Shown: positions 1 to 10,700, counted from the first letter of the stretch. The stretch: 36,612 nt of DNA from Nemertoderma westbladi (GCA_032718475.1 JAUCBJ010000743.1:1-36612), one strand, 5' to 3'. The notes: a model not told the origin generated them from the sequence alone. Numbers and translations: made by a program.

Positions 1-789
1 CCTGTCACTAGTTCGAGACTTAAATTTACTTACGTCCTTAGGCACTTTGTTGACATAGTAAGATCTTTCGGTGTCTTTCCCGTTGCTCTCCTCTTGAGAG
101 GTCTGGCTTTCGCCGTCGTCTGTATAACAAACTGGTGTTACCTTTCTCCTAGAAACGGGTTTTTCACTTACCTTATTTTCCGGTGTCTTCTCTCTGGACT
201 GCTTTAGGAGCTGTAATTTTACCTCTCCATCTAAGAATGACATGAGATCAGCCATGGTAGGGTCTCTTCGTTGTTGTTCCATCATATATAGAACTCTTTT
301 GTCCCAACGAGTACCTACTCCACCCTTTGGCAAGGTAGATGCTACAGCTCCAATAACCATAGAACTCTGATACTCATGAGACTTACCTAGCCAATCTAAT
401 TGTCTACAAATCTCCTGGATCTCATCGGAAAATTCTATAATCCCGCTGCTAAGAAACTTTCGTGGCGCTACCAATTTCGCATACAAATACCTAGCTATGT
501 TATTCCTATTACCATACCTGATGTTTAGTGTATCCCAGACTTGTCTTAATCCATCTGGATGTCCAATAAACTTTAATGCCATTAACTTGGGAGATCCTTC
601 CAAGCACTTGATGAGGAATCTAAGTTTCTCTCCGTTAGATAGCACAGAGTTCTGTATGTTATCTTTACAATATTCATTAAAAGGTAACCATTTCATCTCA
701 TCTCCGTTGAACTTGACGATCTCTCCCACCTTTACCGCTTGTCGGGCTTCGGTTCTAGCCATTTGATGCGTAAAACTTTCTTGGGCCAT
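1..789 (-). CDS. Gag-like protein with DUF1759-type domain (BEL/Pao), partial
   Basis: The frame is open for 263 codons from the ATG at 789-787 to the window edge, with no stop. After about 25 residues comes the segment VKFNGDEMKWLPFNEYC, followed by a helical stretch (LSNGEKLRFLIKCLEGSP, then VWDTLNIRYGN). This is the recognisable pattern of DUF1759: a W-x-x-F start, then E-K-L..LI..L.G, then the 'L..RYGN' helix. A lysine/serine-rich linker follows from about residue 200 (SREKTPENKVSEKPVSRRK), where zinc knuckles and the protease normally come next. The ATG lies 19 nt after the stop of the upstream frame and in a different frame (+1 relative to it). The upstream part of this frame is also open for at least ten codons. 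The product would bind element RNA and assemble particles in the cytoplasm, by family analogy. Confidence 0.8.
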   Translation of the reverse strand, partial: MAQESFTHQMARTEARQAVKVGEIVKFNGDEMKWLPFNEYCKDNIQNSVLSNGEKLRFLIKCLEGSPKLMALKFIGHPDGLRQVWDTLNIRYGNRNNIARYLYAKLVAPRKFLSSGIIEFSDEIQEICRQLDWLGKSHEYQSSMVIGAVASTLPKGGVGTRWDKRVLYMMEQQRRDPTMADLMSFLDGEVKLQLLKQSREKTPENKVSEKPVSRRKVTPVCYTDDGESQTSQEESNGKDTERSYYVNKVPKDVSKFKSRTSDR

Positions 790-808
790 CGTATTATTTA
801 ATATCGAG

Positions 809-2764
809 TTATCGGTATAAATTTCTCGGATTAGGATCAGGTCTATATGGGATATCATTATCAACAGGTTTATCGTTACCCTTAATAGGGTTTACTATAG
901 GAGTTTCTACTTCACTAGCAGTATAGATGCGTGTAGGCTCCACACCTTGCGCATGAAATACTTCAGACCTAACAGGTTGACACATTGTTACAGGGGGTGG
1001 TGTTATACCCCTTTGTATATTTACTAATTTATCGCGTTCTAACGCGATACTCTGCTGCACTTCTTGCAGTTCTAACCTACCCTCTCTTACTGTTCCCTTT
1101 AACTGCTGCACAGTCCCTTCCATTTCTCGGACTGGGGGCAAATTAGGCAATTTCTGATGGTGAGGCGTTCTTCTACGTCTGCTGGAACGAGATCTATTTC
1201 CTCCACCTTCAGGATCTGTTGTATCACCTTCATCAGATGATGTAAATCCCTGTCTCTTGGGAGTAGATCGACTTATCATCTGCATATACTTAGCTGTTCT
1301 TTGTTTATTGAAGTGGTCTTGCTTCTCTTGAAGATTTTCCAACTCTAGTTGGACTGTCTCTTCAGATGCTCTCCGTTCTGCTGCTGCCACCGCCTCTGCT
1401 GCTTTTCTTTCCGCTTCTGCCGCTGCTACCTTTCTTTCAGCCTCTGCCTCTGCCTCTTTTCTTTCTGCTTCTGCCGCTGCTACCTTTCTTTCAGCCTCTG
1501 CCTCTGCCTCTTTTCTTTCTGCCTCTGCCGCTGCCACTGCAGCTGCTGCTTTTCTTTCAACTTGTGCCGCTGCCGCTGCTGCTGTCTTTCTGTCTTCTAT
1601 CCGTTTTTTCTTTAATTGTTCTCCCTGTTCCCTAGCGATAAGGATGCTTTCATCAAATTTAGCCTGTTCTACGGCTAACATTTCCGCATCCAATGCGTCT
1701 AACACAAATTTGGCTCCCTCACTAGTAGGATGAAGTCCAGATAGTCGTCTCCTTAGCTCTTCGTCGCCTATAAATCGTTGATAGTCCGACAGATAGATGT
1801 CAATGGTGTCCTTCTTCTGAGGTTTCTCTAATGTAACCTCGCTTTCCACCTGAGAAAAGGTAGCGTCTGTTGATTCTCCGTGGGTCGAGCGCTCAGTTAG
1901 CTGAATTTTCCATTGGGTAGTCCCTTGGACTTTAAGACTCACCCGTTGGAACCAGGTCTTTACGGCAACTTGCAACGATGTGTCTTGGCTTCTTTTCGAG
2001 GCTTCCTCAAAGGCCGATAGTATTAGTCGGATTCTTAAGATACGTTCTCGAACTTGATAAAGCAGCTCTCCCTGCTGTTGAGGTCCTTGGGGTTGTTGAA
2101 ACAGTTGTTCTTCCAATCACTCCAAAGAGCTGAAGAATCCATGTACATATCCTGCTGCCGACCTCTTCCACACAACTGGATCTCTAGTGTCCTTTAGCAC
2201 TCCCATCCTGTATAAGTCCTCCCAGGCAGCTTCCGACAAATTAAACGGGAGTCCGGGTCCGGGGAAGTTCCATTGCGTCTCGACAATAGACTTCAGTTCC
2301 TCTATTGTGTATCCCACATAACTGACCTTGGTCGATCACTTACTTCTCGCCCAATCAATTTGGTGTTCCTCCACCGCAATCAATACTCTAGTGAGTACGG
2401 CTTCAGGAAGAATGAGAAGTGGATCCGAATAAACTGCATCTGCCATCTTTGCTCCGCGCTCGGGTGTCAACTCTACCGTATCTGAGCTACCGGAGCTATC
2501 GGGCCGCTGAGAAATAAGTTCTCGGCTCGGGTGTTGCTGCTGTTTAACAGCTGCCTCTTGGTCCCGCTTGACTTGAGCCCGAGTGCCTATGATAGACCTA
2601 CGGTGCTTTACTAGCCTAGGGTCTGATACTACTACTGAAGGGATGACTTTTCTTACAGTAGGAGGGGACTTGAACTTCGGTCTCAAGCGTTTGGTACTCC
2701 TGTCGGAGTCGCATACTGTTCTTTCTAGGAGACTATCTGACAGAGTTTGCTTTGGGTCAGCCAT
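809..2764 (-). pseudogene. Long N-terminal frame of the retroelement, interrupted by two in-frame TGA codons
   Basis: One reading frame runs from the ATG at 2764 to a TAA at 811-809 (652 codons). It is broken only by TGA at 2338-2336 and TGA at 2119-2117, with no TAA or TAG inside. Block 1 (142 residues) is basic and polar. Block 2 (about 72 residues from the first TGA) contains GYTIEELKSIVETQWNFPG. Block 3 (435 residues) has an A/E/K/R-rich coiled coil (about residues 165-280 of the block) and an Arg/Ser patch (NRSRSSRRRRTPHH). I do not recognise the fold. Position and strand make it the leader part of the gag region. Both TGA codons could have arisen from CGA by CpG decay, since the next base pattern fits. 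They could also be read through, but neither has the known TGA-CTA readthrough context. Confidence 0.55.
1393..1560 (-). repeat. 54-bp coding tandem repeat within the coiled coil
   Basis: A 54-bp unit (18 residues, pattern AEAERKVAAAEAERKEAE) is repeated about two and a half times; the marker 'gctacctttctttcag' starts at 1425 and again at 1479. The period is a multiple of three, so expansion keeps the frame and lengthens an alanine/glutamate-rich helix. The opposite strand gives Cys/Leu/Pro-rich ORFs that are shadows of this repeat. Confidence 0.8.
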
Positions 2765-4540
2765 GTTTGATTGTACAGTTGAATGCCTACTACTATAACG
2801 ACAGTTAAAGCAAGTCTAGTAATTCAGTATCAACTGTTAGCCTAGTAATTAATTACCGATATCGTTACTTAATGTAACGCGATATATATAATATATTAGA
2901 ATACCGGTATACACTTATAGTATATATATAAGTATTATTACAGACTAGGTTTTGTCACAGAATACCGGTATATAATTTCAGCACAAATATATATAAATGT
3001 ATAATAAGCCTCCCATGAATACCGGTATACAGCTTACACCTATAGTATATATAAGTATAATTATAGACTAGAATTAATTACAGAATACCGGTATATAATT
3101 TCAGCATAAATTTATATAAATAAATATAATAAGCCTATAGTAAATACCGGTATGTCAATTATTTTAGAATAACTGAATTTCTGAATTTTAGGGTTACTTT
3201 TCTTTACTTTGTTACTGTTATTAAGCAGTAGTCCAACTGATATTAAGACCTAATTGATGTATGACAGGCCTATTATTTTATAAATCGGTTTGAGTTGATT
3301 TATAATATATATATACCCTGATAATGGGTTTTTGACAATATTTGAAATGAATGTTATTATTTCTGGTAAGGAGTCACTACACAGAAGCTGAACACTCTCA
3401 GTGAAGTGCTACTTGTTGGACACTAAAACAAATAATTCTACTTGACTAAGTTACTTATTACTACAAATTACGTACAATTACGGGGTGAGATTACAATCTC
3501 TAGATAAACACAAAAATTACACGCACAAATTTTAGGGTAATTTTACAGGAAATCTACAAACCAGCCTAACAAGGGGTTAGAATTTCTGGTTATTACAACG
3601 GACAGGATACTACGGTATTTGAAAATAATTAAGCAGTAGCAAATAAATTGCGTTGTCCAGATAAGAAAATACCACCGTCTGACGACTTATAGTCTTTAGC
3701 TGTACAGCTCTATAAGTACTACGTTATGTACCCGGTGTGTTCTTACCTAGAAGTTAATTACCGCAGCCAACCAGAGCTAAAGTGCCTATTAACCACTTTA
3801 CAACACAAATATACTGCCTACACCCTAATTACCTTCGGAAAGTATTGTACACTAAACCCTAAATTAGGTACAAATACTTATACAACAAATAACCAGCAGT
3901 TAAAAATACTTGTACAGCTAAAAGAACCACGGTATCTGCTGGAGTGACTAGAGCATAAAATCACCAGTCTTTACCTACGCCAAGCAGCCCTGATGTAGTA
4001 CCGGGGTTAATTTAACTATAATGGTATGTATAACAAGCACAATTACTGTAGGAATAAACTTGGGGATTTATGTATGTTGCGAATACTCGCATAGACTCTG
4101 AATAATAAATATCACGCTACCCGTACAGACTACACAAACAAAATACAGACCAAACGCTGGCAGACTACTATCAAGCCTAAATAAACTACAGTATATGCAG
4201 ACTCCGAAATGGTTAGTTAGTATGCGTTCTAACCGAGTAGTACGACTTATTCTTTCGGGCGGGATTTACCTTACAGCACTGAATGCCCCCACCTTCCTAA
4301 CTAGTACTTTATTGGACATACACTCTACACACACTGCAATCTCTTCAGACTCAACAACAGTCAGACAACAATCCAGCCTACAAATTATTTATACAATCTG
4401 AGCAGGCTTACACGCCTTCTGCTCAATATTACACTTACAAATAAATAAAACTGACAGAAATAAATAAGCTCTAAAAGAAACAAGGGGTGTACAGTCCCTA
4501 ATCTCTTAAACAGCCTACCAATATACAATATCACAATCGA
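2765..4540. other. AT-rich non-coding stretch, probable retroelement leader/LTR side
   Basis: No convincing gene is present. It lies upstream of the minus-strand retroelement and so probably holds its leader and 5' LTR, but LTR ends cannot be fixed without a partner copy. Short ORFs at 3726-3947 and 4195-4401 have no recognisable domain and look like chance. The palindrome TACCGGTA occurs several times. Confidence 0.4.
2900..3150. repeat. 118-125 bp tandem duplication with TACCGGTA palindromes
   Basis: Two diverged copies (2900-3017 and 3018-3142) and the start of a third (3143) each begin with aataccggtat. Each copy contains a second 'gaataccggtatataatttcagca' segment followed by 'aataagcct'. 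The block is AT-rich and non-coding. Confidence 0.8.
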
Positions 4541-5880
4541 AATAATACTGGTACCGGTAAGTACCGGTTCGGGTGATTAGGTAGTTAGGCCTACAGGTTA
4601 CCGTCCGACCGGTACATTCGAATTTATTGTCTACGTGCAATCAAAACATTAAATCTATTACTGTTCGCGCTTTCAGACCTTTAGCAGTTTAACCTGCCAA
4701 TTTTAGGTGTCCTCTTGTTTATACATCGACTTTAGCCTATAACAATTATTTAATGCATATGAAGTAACATTAGCCGAAGCCAGTCTATGCGCGACCATTC
4801 ACCCACTGTTAAGGGAGACTGGATTCGGATGCTTTGAAGTGATTGTGGTGCAGACCTACGGTATTATTCGATTGATAGTTACTATATAATCTCTGACAAT
4901 ATTATTCACTTTCGGGGAAATATTAACAGTTCCTTTAAGACGTGGCGCTTTAAGTATAAAACAGAGTTATGACTTATACTAAACACAACGAGATGGCTAT
5001 TGATTTTCGTAAATGGCGCATTCTTTAGAAGATTCTTTATTATCTGTCACACTGCTGCATACAACTGCACACTGATGCACACGGATCTGCCGACCGTCAC
5101 TGAATTTAATCATATATAATGAGGATAGCAACTGACACATGTAGGGATTATGAAATAGCATTTGACACACACTAAAACCACTGTAATGTAAGTCGCAATT
5201 GCTACCGGTAACCGGTCTCTCTAACCTTTAGTAATCAAGAAGATTGGGGTTTTATGATTATTTCTCGATATTCTCCGAATATAACAACATATCCATCAAC
5301 AGGTAACAATTAATAACCGACAGTAAATAGCAGTAAAATAATGCGGTGAAATTGGTGCAGACAGTTTGTTTGTGACCAATTTGTGTTTGGTTTGCAGGTG
5401 CAGGTAATAGATTTATGTTTTTATAATCAAAGCCGTCTAATGTTGGCCAAAGTCTGAAACTTCCAACACAGAAGTACAGAATCATTTCAAAGCAGTTGTT
5501 CTCGCTCAGAAAGGTAAACAAAGACCGTCATGCATTGCGCGATTTCCCGTAGGCTTCTGTGCAAAATAAAATGAAAATCGCTCTGATTGGTCGAGTGAGC
5601 CGAACAAAGAAAGTTAAGAAAGCTCCACATTGACATCAAATCAGCTGACAGATTTCGTCATCTGACTACACTGTATTAAGAGTATTTGGCGTATCGCGGC
5701 ATAAAATGGCTTGTTATGTCCGCTAAAACACCTACAGAGTACATTGCAGAGAAAATGGCTTGTTATGTCCGCTAAAACAACTAAACAGTTCATTGCGGAG
5801 AAAAAACGACTGGTTATATCCGCAAAAGCTTTTACAATTGTTGTGTTTATGAATGTTAGTACTGTAGCCTATATTATTTG
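4540..5880 (+). mobile_element. Foldback-type repeat family, copy 1
   Basis: The stretch matches 34745-35955 in reverse complement almost end to end, and 35960-36345 directly (over about 4650-5040). Shared landmarks include 'tttaggtgtcctcttgttta', 'gggagactggattcgg' and 'cagctgacagatttcgtcat'. Its right end carries about 50-bp subterminal repeats. No transposase is visible. The ORF at 5258-5521 on the minus strand has no recognisable domain. Long arms with subterminal repeats and inverted copies resemble foldback elements, but the superfamily is not assigned. Confidence 0.75.
5697..5835 (+). repeat. Subterminal ~50-bp tandem repeat of the foldback family
   Basis: Three diverged units contain 'ggcttgttatgtccgctaaa' or 'ctggttatatccgcaaaa', spaced about 50 bp. 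The reverse complement of this unit recurs at 34747-34790 and four times at 36340-36500, marking it as the end module of the family. Confidence 0.8.
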
Positions 5881-6264
5881 ATGCATTCATATTAAATTTA
5901 TTTGGGGTAGAAATCCCAACTCTTTCAGTATTATTTAGAGTAGTTTAGAGTAATTTAGAGTATTGTTTAGAGGGGGGCAGGTGAAACTATCTCTATTATT
6001 CTAAAATTGTGGATTTCCGACGCATTGTATGCCATTCTTAAACAGCAACCGAGATAACAAACGTTGGTCTTGGGTGATATATCTGCACTTAGGTAAGAAA
6101 TAGTCGAAGTTTGTATCCTGGACTCTTTGATGTGGTGCGCCATAGAGAGTCGACTCAGTGGTGTTTGAGGTGATCTACAGTAGATAGATGGCTATGGATC
6201 TACTGCAGCTGCATCCAAACTACACACGTCCGGTCGCCCAGTATTAAGGGCAATCTTTGGGGTT
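5880..6264. other. No gene recognised
   Basis: A short run of 'tttagagta' repeats occurs at about 5934-5970. Otherwise the sequence is unremarkable AT-rich DNA with no coding support. Confidence 0.5.
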
Positions 6265-6800
6265 GGCGTTGGACAAGTTATGAGTACAAAATTGCAAGAT
6301 TTTCCGAATTAATGGTGTACTCAATTTAAAATGAGAACATAATATTGAATTAGTGAATCTTATAAAAATATGAGTAGAAAATTGGAAGATTTTCCGAATT
6401 AATGGTGTACTCAATTTAAAATGAGAACATAATATTGAATTAGTGACTCTTATAAAAATATGAGTAGAAAATTGCAAGATTTTCCGAATTAATGGTGTAC
6501 TCAATTTAAAATGAGAACATAATATTGAATTAGTGACTCTTATAAAAATATGAGTAGAAAATTGCAAGATTTTCCGAATTAATGGTGTACTCAATTTAAA
6601 ATGAGAACATAATATTGAATTAGTGACTCTTATAAAAATATGAGTAGAAAATTGCAAGATTTTCCGAATTAATGGTGTACTCAATTTAAAATGAGAACAT
6701 AATATTGAATTAGTGACTCTTATAAAATTATGAATACAAAAATTGCAGAATTTCCGAATTAATGGTGTACTTATTTTAAAATGAGAACACAATTCATTAA
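6265..6800 (-). repeat. 90-bp minisatellite, six copies
   Basis: The unit boundary 'tataaaaatatgagta' recurs at 6361, 6451, 6541 and 6631, with diverged edge copies at about 6271 and 6721. The unit length is divisible by three and has no stop in one minus-strand frame, so it shows a 182-codon ORF (30-residue repeat containing CSHFKLSTPLIRK). I treat that ORF as a by-product of the repeat. A single diverged relative lies at about 7950-8020. Confidence 0.9.
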
Positions 6801-6809
6801 ATTAGTGAC

Positions 6810-7015
6810 TCTTGTGGGGCGAGCGACGAAAGTAAGCGAGCTTAGCATACACTAACTCAATCGGTGTGTCTGCTGCTCTGTGATCTGTTGTTCTGTTGCT
6901 CTGTTGATCTGTTGTGTCCAATTTTAAACGTTAATAACTCAACCAAATCTCGATAAAATATATCCAAACTTGGTACATATATTATGTACTCTGGCAAAAG
7001 TTTAGAAATTTTCCA
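6810..7015 (+). repeat. Dispersed repeat beginning GTGGGGCGAG
   Basis: It begins with GTGGGGCGAG directly after the 90-bp array. The reverse complement CTCGCCCCAC ends the two repeats at about 26580 and 27266, and both families also share an 'aacgttaa..tctca' segment. It contains a short 'tctgttg' repeat run at 6880-6920. It is probably a SINE- or MITE-like family; the ends are uncertain. Confidence 0.4.
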
Positions 7016-7945
7016 AGTTGAATTTGCGTAGCGTCTTCGTGCAGCATCTGTGTAAACTGTCTTGCAGTTATAATACATTTAATTACCCAAATATTATTAG
7101 GCTTGGAATCAGCTGGTTGCTAGGAGACTGCAGGATATATCAGGTGGGTTTGAAATTCAGCAATACCGGTACAATTCAGCAATTAATAAAGTGGCCTTGG
7201 AAAGTGTGGTAGGCCTATTTCACTTTCTTCAGCCATTCCAGCATTTCCAGATGGCAGAGTTTAGAGTATTCAGTTATTTGCGACTATTCAGCCATATCAT
7301 GTACCGGTACTGTACCTTAATCTTATTAAACATATGTTTTACAGTACGGTACCGGTACTGTTACATTAGTACAGAGTTACCGGCACCGGTACCGTCTTCA
7401 GGGCGTTGGCGCCACCCACCAATCGGCTCGGCGAAGGCAACCATGCAGCCATGTAAGTTTTGAAATTAGGCGGACTTAAGACTGATATTGTCAGGTTGTA
7501 CCAGGTGACCTTTATTCCATGTTCCGGTATCTACTACTGCACTAGGTACCCCAACAGCCCAATACTGCAATACCTAGCAACGTTTTGGAATTGTTCATGT
7601 ACTCAAACAACTCGTCATCAATGCCACCGCCTCTGTCTGTCGTTGGCGACCTCGACTTTTGGTATCGCTACTGCGCTAGTGCTACGGGCAAACTGAACTA
7701 ACCGATGAGCGAGACCCGAGGACTGAAGAATGCATTGAATTTTTTGAGTAGTTTGACTGTGGACTTCTATGACATCGATGCCAAGCTGCCAATGCGAAAG
7801 TTTTTTTTAAGTAAAAGTTTGGTTAAATTTTCTTAACTATTTATTTCAATTTTTTAAGTACCGATTTTTGGATAGAATTGCTCAATTTTAATACTGTATG
7901 TATCTAATAACTGACCCTCGTCCTGCGCGATATTCCCACGAACGT
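7016..7945. other. No confirmed gene; slightly GC-rich patch at 7370-7460
   Basis: The segment 7370-7460 contains a CCAAT box (ccaccaatcgg), an ATG in good context (aaccATGcagcc) and a following donor-like 'catgtaagt'. This is what a small first exon could look like, but no continuation can be identified. The rest is non-coding with several TACCGGTA palindromes. Confidence 0.25.
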
Positions 7946-8020
7946 GTAAAAAATATGAGTACAAAATTTGTGTACTCATTATAAAATGAGAACGAAAGCA
8001 ATTGCATTAGTTACACAAAC
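7946..8020 (+). repeat. Isolated diverged relative of the 90-bp minisatellite unit
   Basis: The order tatgagtacaaaatt, gtgtactcat, aaaatgagaac and attagt matches the 90-bp unit at 6265-6800, with a shortened middle. A second fragment (tatgagcaaataataaaat) follows at about 8085. Confidence 0.6.
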
Positions 8021-8225
8021 TAGAAATAAAAAAAATAACAAGAGTTATTAATATTATTATTATTATTATTTTCCTTAATAAAAATATGAGCAAATAATAA
8101 AATGGGGGTTAAATACTAAAAGTATCCCATATCATTTTACATAAGTATTATCAATAAATAGGCCCCTATATACAGTACTTACAGGTAGGCCTACACTTTC
8201 TTGTCAGGCTATAGTATGGGAGGGA

Positions 8226-8245
8226 GGGGGGGGGGGGGGGGGGGG
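8226..8245 (+). repeat. G20 homopolymer
   Basis: Twenty consecutive G residues, next to the left end of a small inverted-repeat element. Confidence 0.95.
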
Positions 8246-8248
8246 CAT

Positions 8249-8495
8249 GAGTTTCAAAAATATGAAAACGTGGGCGACTGATTTAGATTTCGGTTGAGAT
8301 TTCGAGAATAGGAAACCGAAATCTAAGAATTTGGCAAAAATTTAAGCCGAAAACTAAACAGAAATCCACTGTAACACAGAAATCCAAACCGAAATCTGGA
8401 CCAGTCGCCGATAATAGGCATACTCTATATAAACTCTAAATATGTCGCCGAGAATTAAAACCAGACGCCCACATTTTCATATTTTTGAAGCCCAC
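8249..8495. mobile_element. Small foldback/MITE element
   Basis: The left arm at 8252-8276 (tttcaaaaatatgaaaacgt, then gggcg) pairs with the right arm at 8466-8489 (cgcccacattttcatatttt, then tgaa). Inside, repeated 'ccgaaatct' and 'gatttcgg' segments and 'gggcgactg' versus 'cagtcgcc' continue the symmetry. There is no coding capacity. Confidence 0.7.
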
Positions 8496-8684
8496 GGAGC
8501 TTCACACAGTATTGGGTGCACTCATAATCCGAGTGGTGAATGCTCTTAGGGTTGGGTTAACGGATGATGCACTCAATTATATTAGCTAATGGAGCATAAA
8601 ATTAGGTTATTTGTCAAGGGAATATCGATACACAGTTCCTATTCGGTATCGCCTAATTAAAGGATAACGCCTAACATTTGCACA

Positions 8685-8936
8685 ATGCATTTGCATCCTC
8701 AATTAAAAATTAAAAAAGTTATTTTCGATGCTTCAGTGTTAGATCACATGCCCTGTAAGTTCACAATTGGAGAAACGCCGAACAATAACGGTGCGGTGAC
8801 AGTCACTCGCCAGATCCCTGTCAGTTGTCCGCCGACGGTGGATTGGGGAAAGGTTATGGAAAACAACGTTCTCAATTACTGGCAGTCGATTGACATTTTA
8901 ACATTACGAAATGATTGTACAGTATATATATTATAA
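8685..8936 (+). CDS. Unassigned 83-residue ORF (weak RNase H2 subunit C resemblance)
   Basis: The ATG-to-TAA frame of 83 codons has balanced amino-acid use, unlike the low-complexity ORFs nearby. The segment DHMPCKFTIGETPNNNGAVTV loosely recalls the start of RNase H2 subunit C, where a hydrophobic-x-PC motif precedes a short beta strand. The conserved downstream 'FRGR' core is absent, and no downstream exon was found. It could be a first exon, a retrocopy scrap or chance. I give no gene name. Confidence 0.25.
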   Translation: MHLHPQLKIKKVIFDASVLDHMPCKFTIGETPNNNGAVTVTRQIPVSCPPTVDWGKVMENNVLNYWQSIDILTLRNDCTVYIL

Positions 8937-9178
8937 GTGATAGAAACTGCACAAATTAAATTAGTTGCTGTATTAATACATGTAAAAATGACATAAATTA
9001 TGTTATAAATAAGTTTGCTTATATTTATGGTGGCGATTGGAGCCATGTTATAATAATATAACTACGCCCAACTGGTTATTAATAGCTATATCCCGCCTAC
9101 CGGTAGGTAATGCAGTAGGCCTATCTGGCTGTCAAGCAAATTTCCCCCTATTGTTTACGTGGTAACCAATGACTGCAA

Positions 9179-9209
9179 TAAGTAATGTCCACTAAGGGGA
9201 CATTACTTA
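9179..9209. other. Perfect 12-bp hairpin
   Basis: taagtaatgtcc (9179-9190) and its exact complement (9198-9209) are separated by a 7-nt loop. The stretch 8937-9470 otherwise shows nothing that can be named. Confidence 0.8.
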
Positions 9210-9469
9210 ACGAATAACACCAAATACAATACTAAATGTAGGCCTACAGGCCAATACAATGTTGTAATGTCCTCTACAGTTGTAAAGTGCTAAATAACAA
9301 ATAACTGTTAATACTAACGGCGTTGAGTAATGTTACAATTTTGGAATAAAATGTTATGCATGTTGGCCATTTTTAAAAGTTTAATAGACTCCAATAGTGT
9401 AGTAGTTGTTCTCTCCTTTTCTCCTAATTTTGGCTAATATTTAATGAAAATGAAAACGCCACTAATTGA

Positions 9470-10700
9470 ATACCACCCCAAATTAAATGATTTCAGACCA
9501 AAAAAATTTATTTAGCACCAAATATATTTTTTTGTAGCGCCAATTTACATCCCCCAATTTTGAATATCTCTCTCACCAAAAACAATTATTCATCCCACAA
9601 AAACAATAATTTATCCCCAAAAACAATTATTAATCCCCCAAAAACAATAATTCCTCCCCAAAAAACAATTATCCACACCCCCAAAAACAATTATCCATCC
9701 CCCCAAAACAATAATTTATCCCCAAAAACAATTATTCATACCTCAAAAACAATTATTCATAACCCAAAAACAATTATTCTATCTCCCTAAAATAATTATT
9801 CAATCTCCCTAAAATAATTACTTGTCAAACCAAAAACAATTCTTTCAGCACCAAATATTTTATGGAAAATTTAATTATACAAATTCATTCATTATTTATT
9901 TCCATAAATCAAACAAAATGTTTAATCATAAGGGGCCTATTATACCGACGATCCTCGGATGAGTGCAAAACAAAGACCAAAGACCCAATTATAAAGACCT
10001 GCATAATCTTGAAACATGTTAACTTTCGTTTATTGTTTTGGTTCCCCCAACACGCCTCTGTAACCTGCTTCTCCTTTAAATGGTGATGGGACCTAAAGCT
10101 CTTTTGGGACATAACGCTCTTTTGGACCTAATACGACTTTACCTATTTGTTTTGTACAGAACGGGCAGTAACGTCTTGGGTCTTTGTTTTGTATTTACCC
10201 GACGATCCTCGTACCAATAGTCTGCAACTGAGAGTCTGTTTATTTTGGCAGAATATTTGATTATTTTGGGGGAATAAGTATTTATTTTGGGGGGTTATGT
10301 ATTTATTTTGGGGGAATATGTGTTTATTTTGGGGAATGTGTATTAAATTTATTTTGGGGGATTATGTATTTATTTTGGTGTAAAATGTATTTATGTTGGG
10401 AAAAGTTTCATTTTTTTGGGAAAATTTGTATTTATTTTGGTAAAATTTGTGTTTATTTTGAGGGTTTTGTACTTTATTTTGGTGTGAATAAATGGTTTTG
10501 TGGAGCATTTATTAATTTTGGTGTTTAATAATTGTTTTGGTGTTGAATACAGTAATTGTTTTTGGTGTTGAGAAATTTATTTTGGTGTTTGAATAATTTT
10601 ATTTGGGGTGACTTTAATTTATTTGTTGTTGAATAATTTTTTTGGGGTCGCAATATTTAATTTGGTGCAATATAATTTTTTTGATGAAATTTTCATCAAT
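9470..10700. mobile_element. Large foldback with minisatellite arms
   Basis: The left arm (about 9470-9850) is built from roughly 18-21 bp units of the form 'ccccaaaaacaattattcat'. The right arm (about 10245-10700) is built from units of the form 'tttattttgggggaat' and 'aataattgttttggtgtt', which are the complementary sense. Outer segments also mirror each other (caccccaaattaaatgattt on the left, aatatttaatttggtg on the right). The centre (9860-10240) has the direct pair 'ccgacgatcctcg' (about 9948 and 10199) and the inverted pair 'aaaacaaagacc'/'ggtctttgtttt'. ORFs in the arms are repeat translations. Confidence 0.7.

Larger units (their letters stand above)
1..2764 (-). mobile_element. BEL/Pao-like LTR retrotransposon, 5' portion, cut by window edge
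   Basis: Three long minus-strand reading blocks lie head to tail from 2764 down to the window edge. The last contains a DUF1759-type domain, which is typical of the gag region of BEL/Pao elements. Protease, reverse transcriptase and integrase would lie beyond coordinate 1 and cannot be seen. The 5' LTR should lie at higher coordinates (above 2765), but no second LTR is available to define its ends. The class assignment rests on the DUF1759-like segment. The upstream coiled-coil block is not a standard part of the family that I recognise. Confidence 0.75.

Noticed and set aside
806-830. A AAT TTA slippery-type heptamer near the end of the 435-codon block
   Set aside because: A -1 shift there reaches TAA after six codons, whereas the downstream gag is in the +1 frame, so the heptamer cannot explain the junction.
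1349-1635. Plus-strand Cys/Leu-rich ORFs
   Set aside because: Antisense of the coiled-coil repeat in the retroelement; low complexity only.
809-2764. Selenocysteine decoding of the two TGA codons
   Set aside because: No known selenoprotein context, no SECIS element could be identified, and CpG decay is a simpler explanation.
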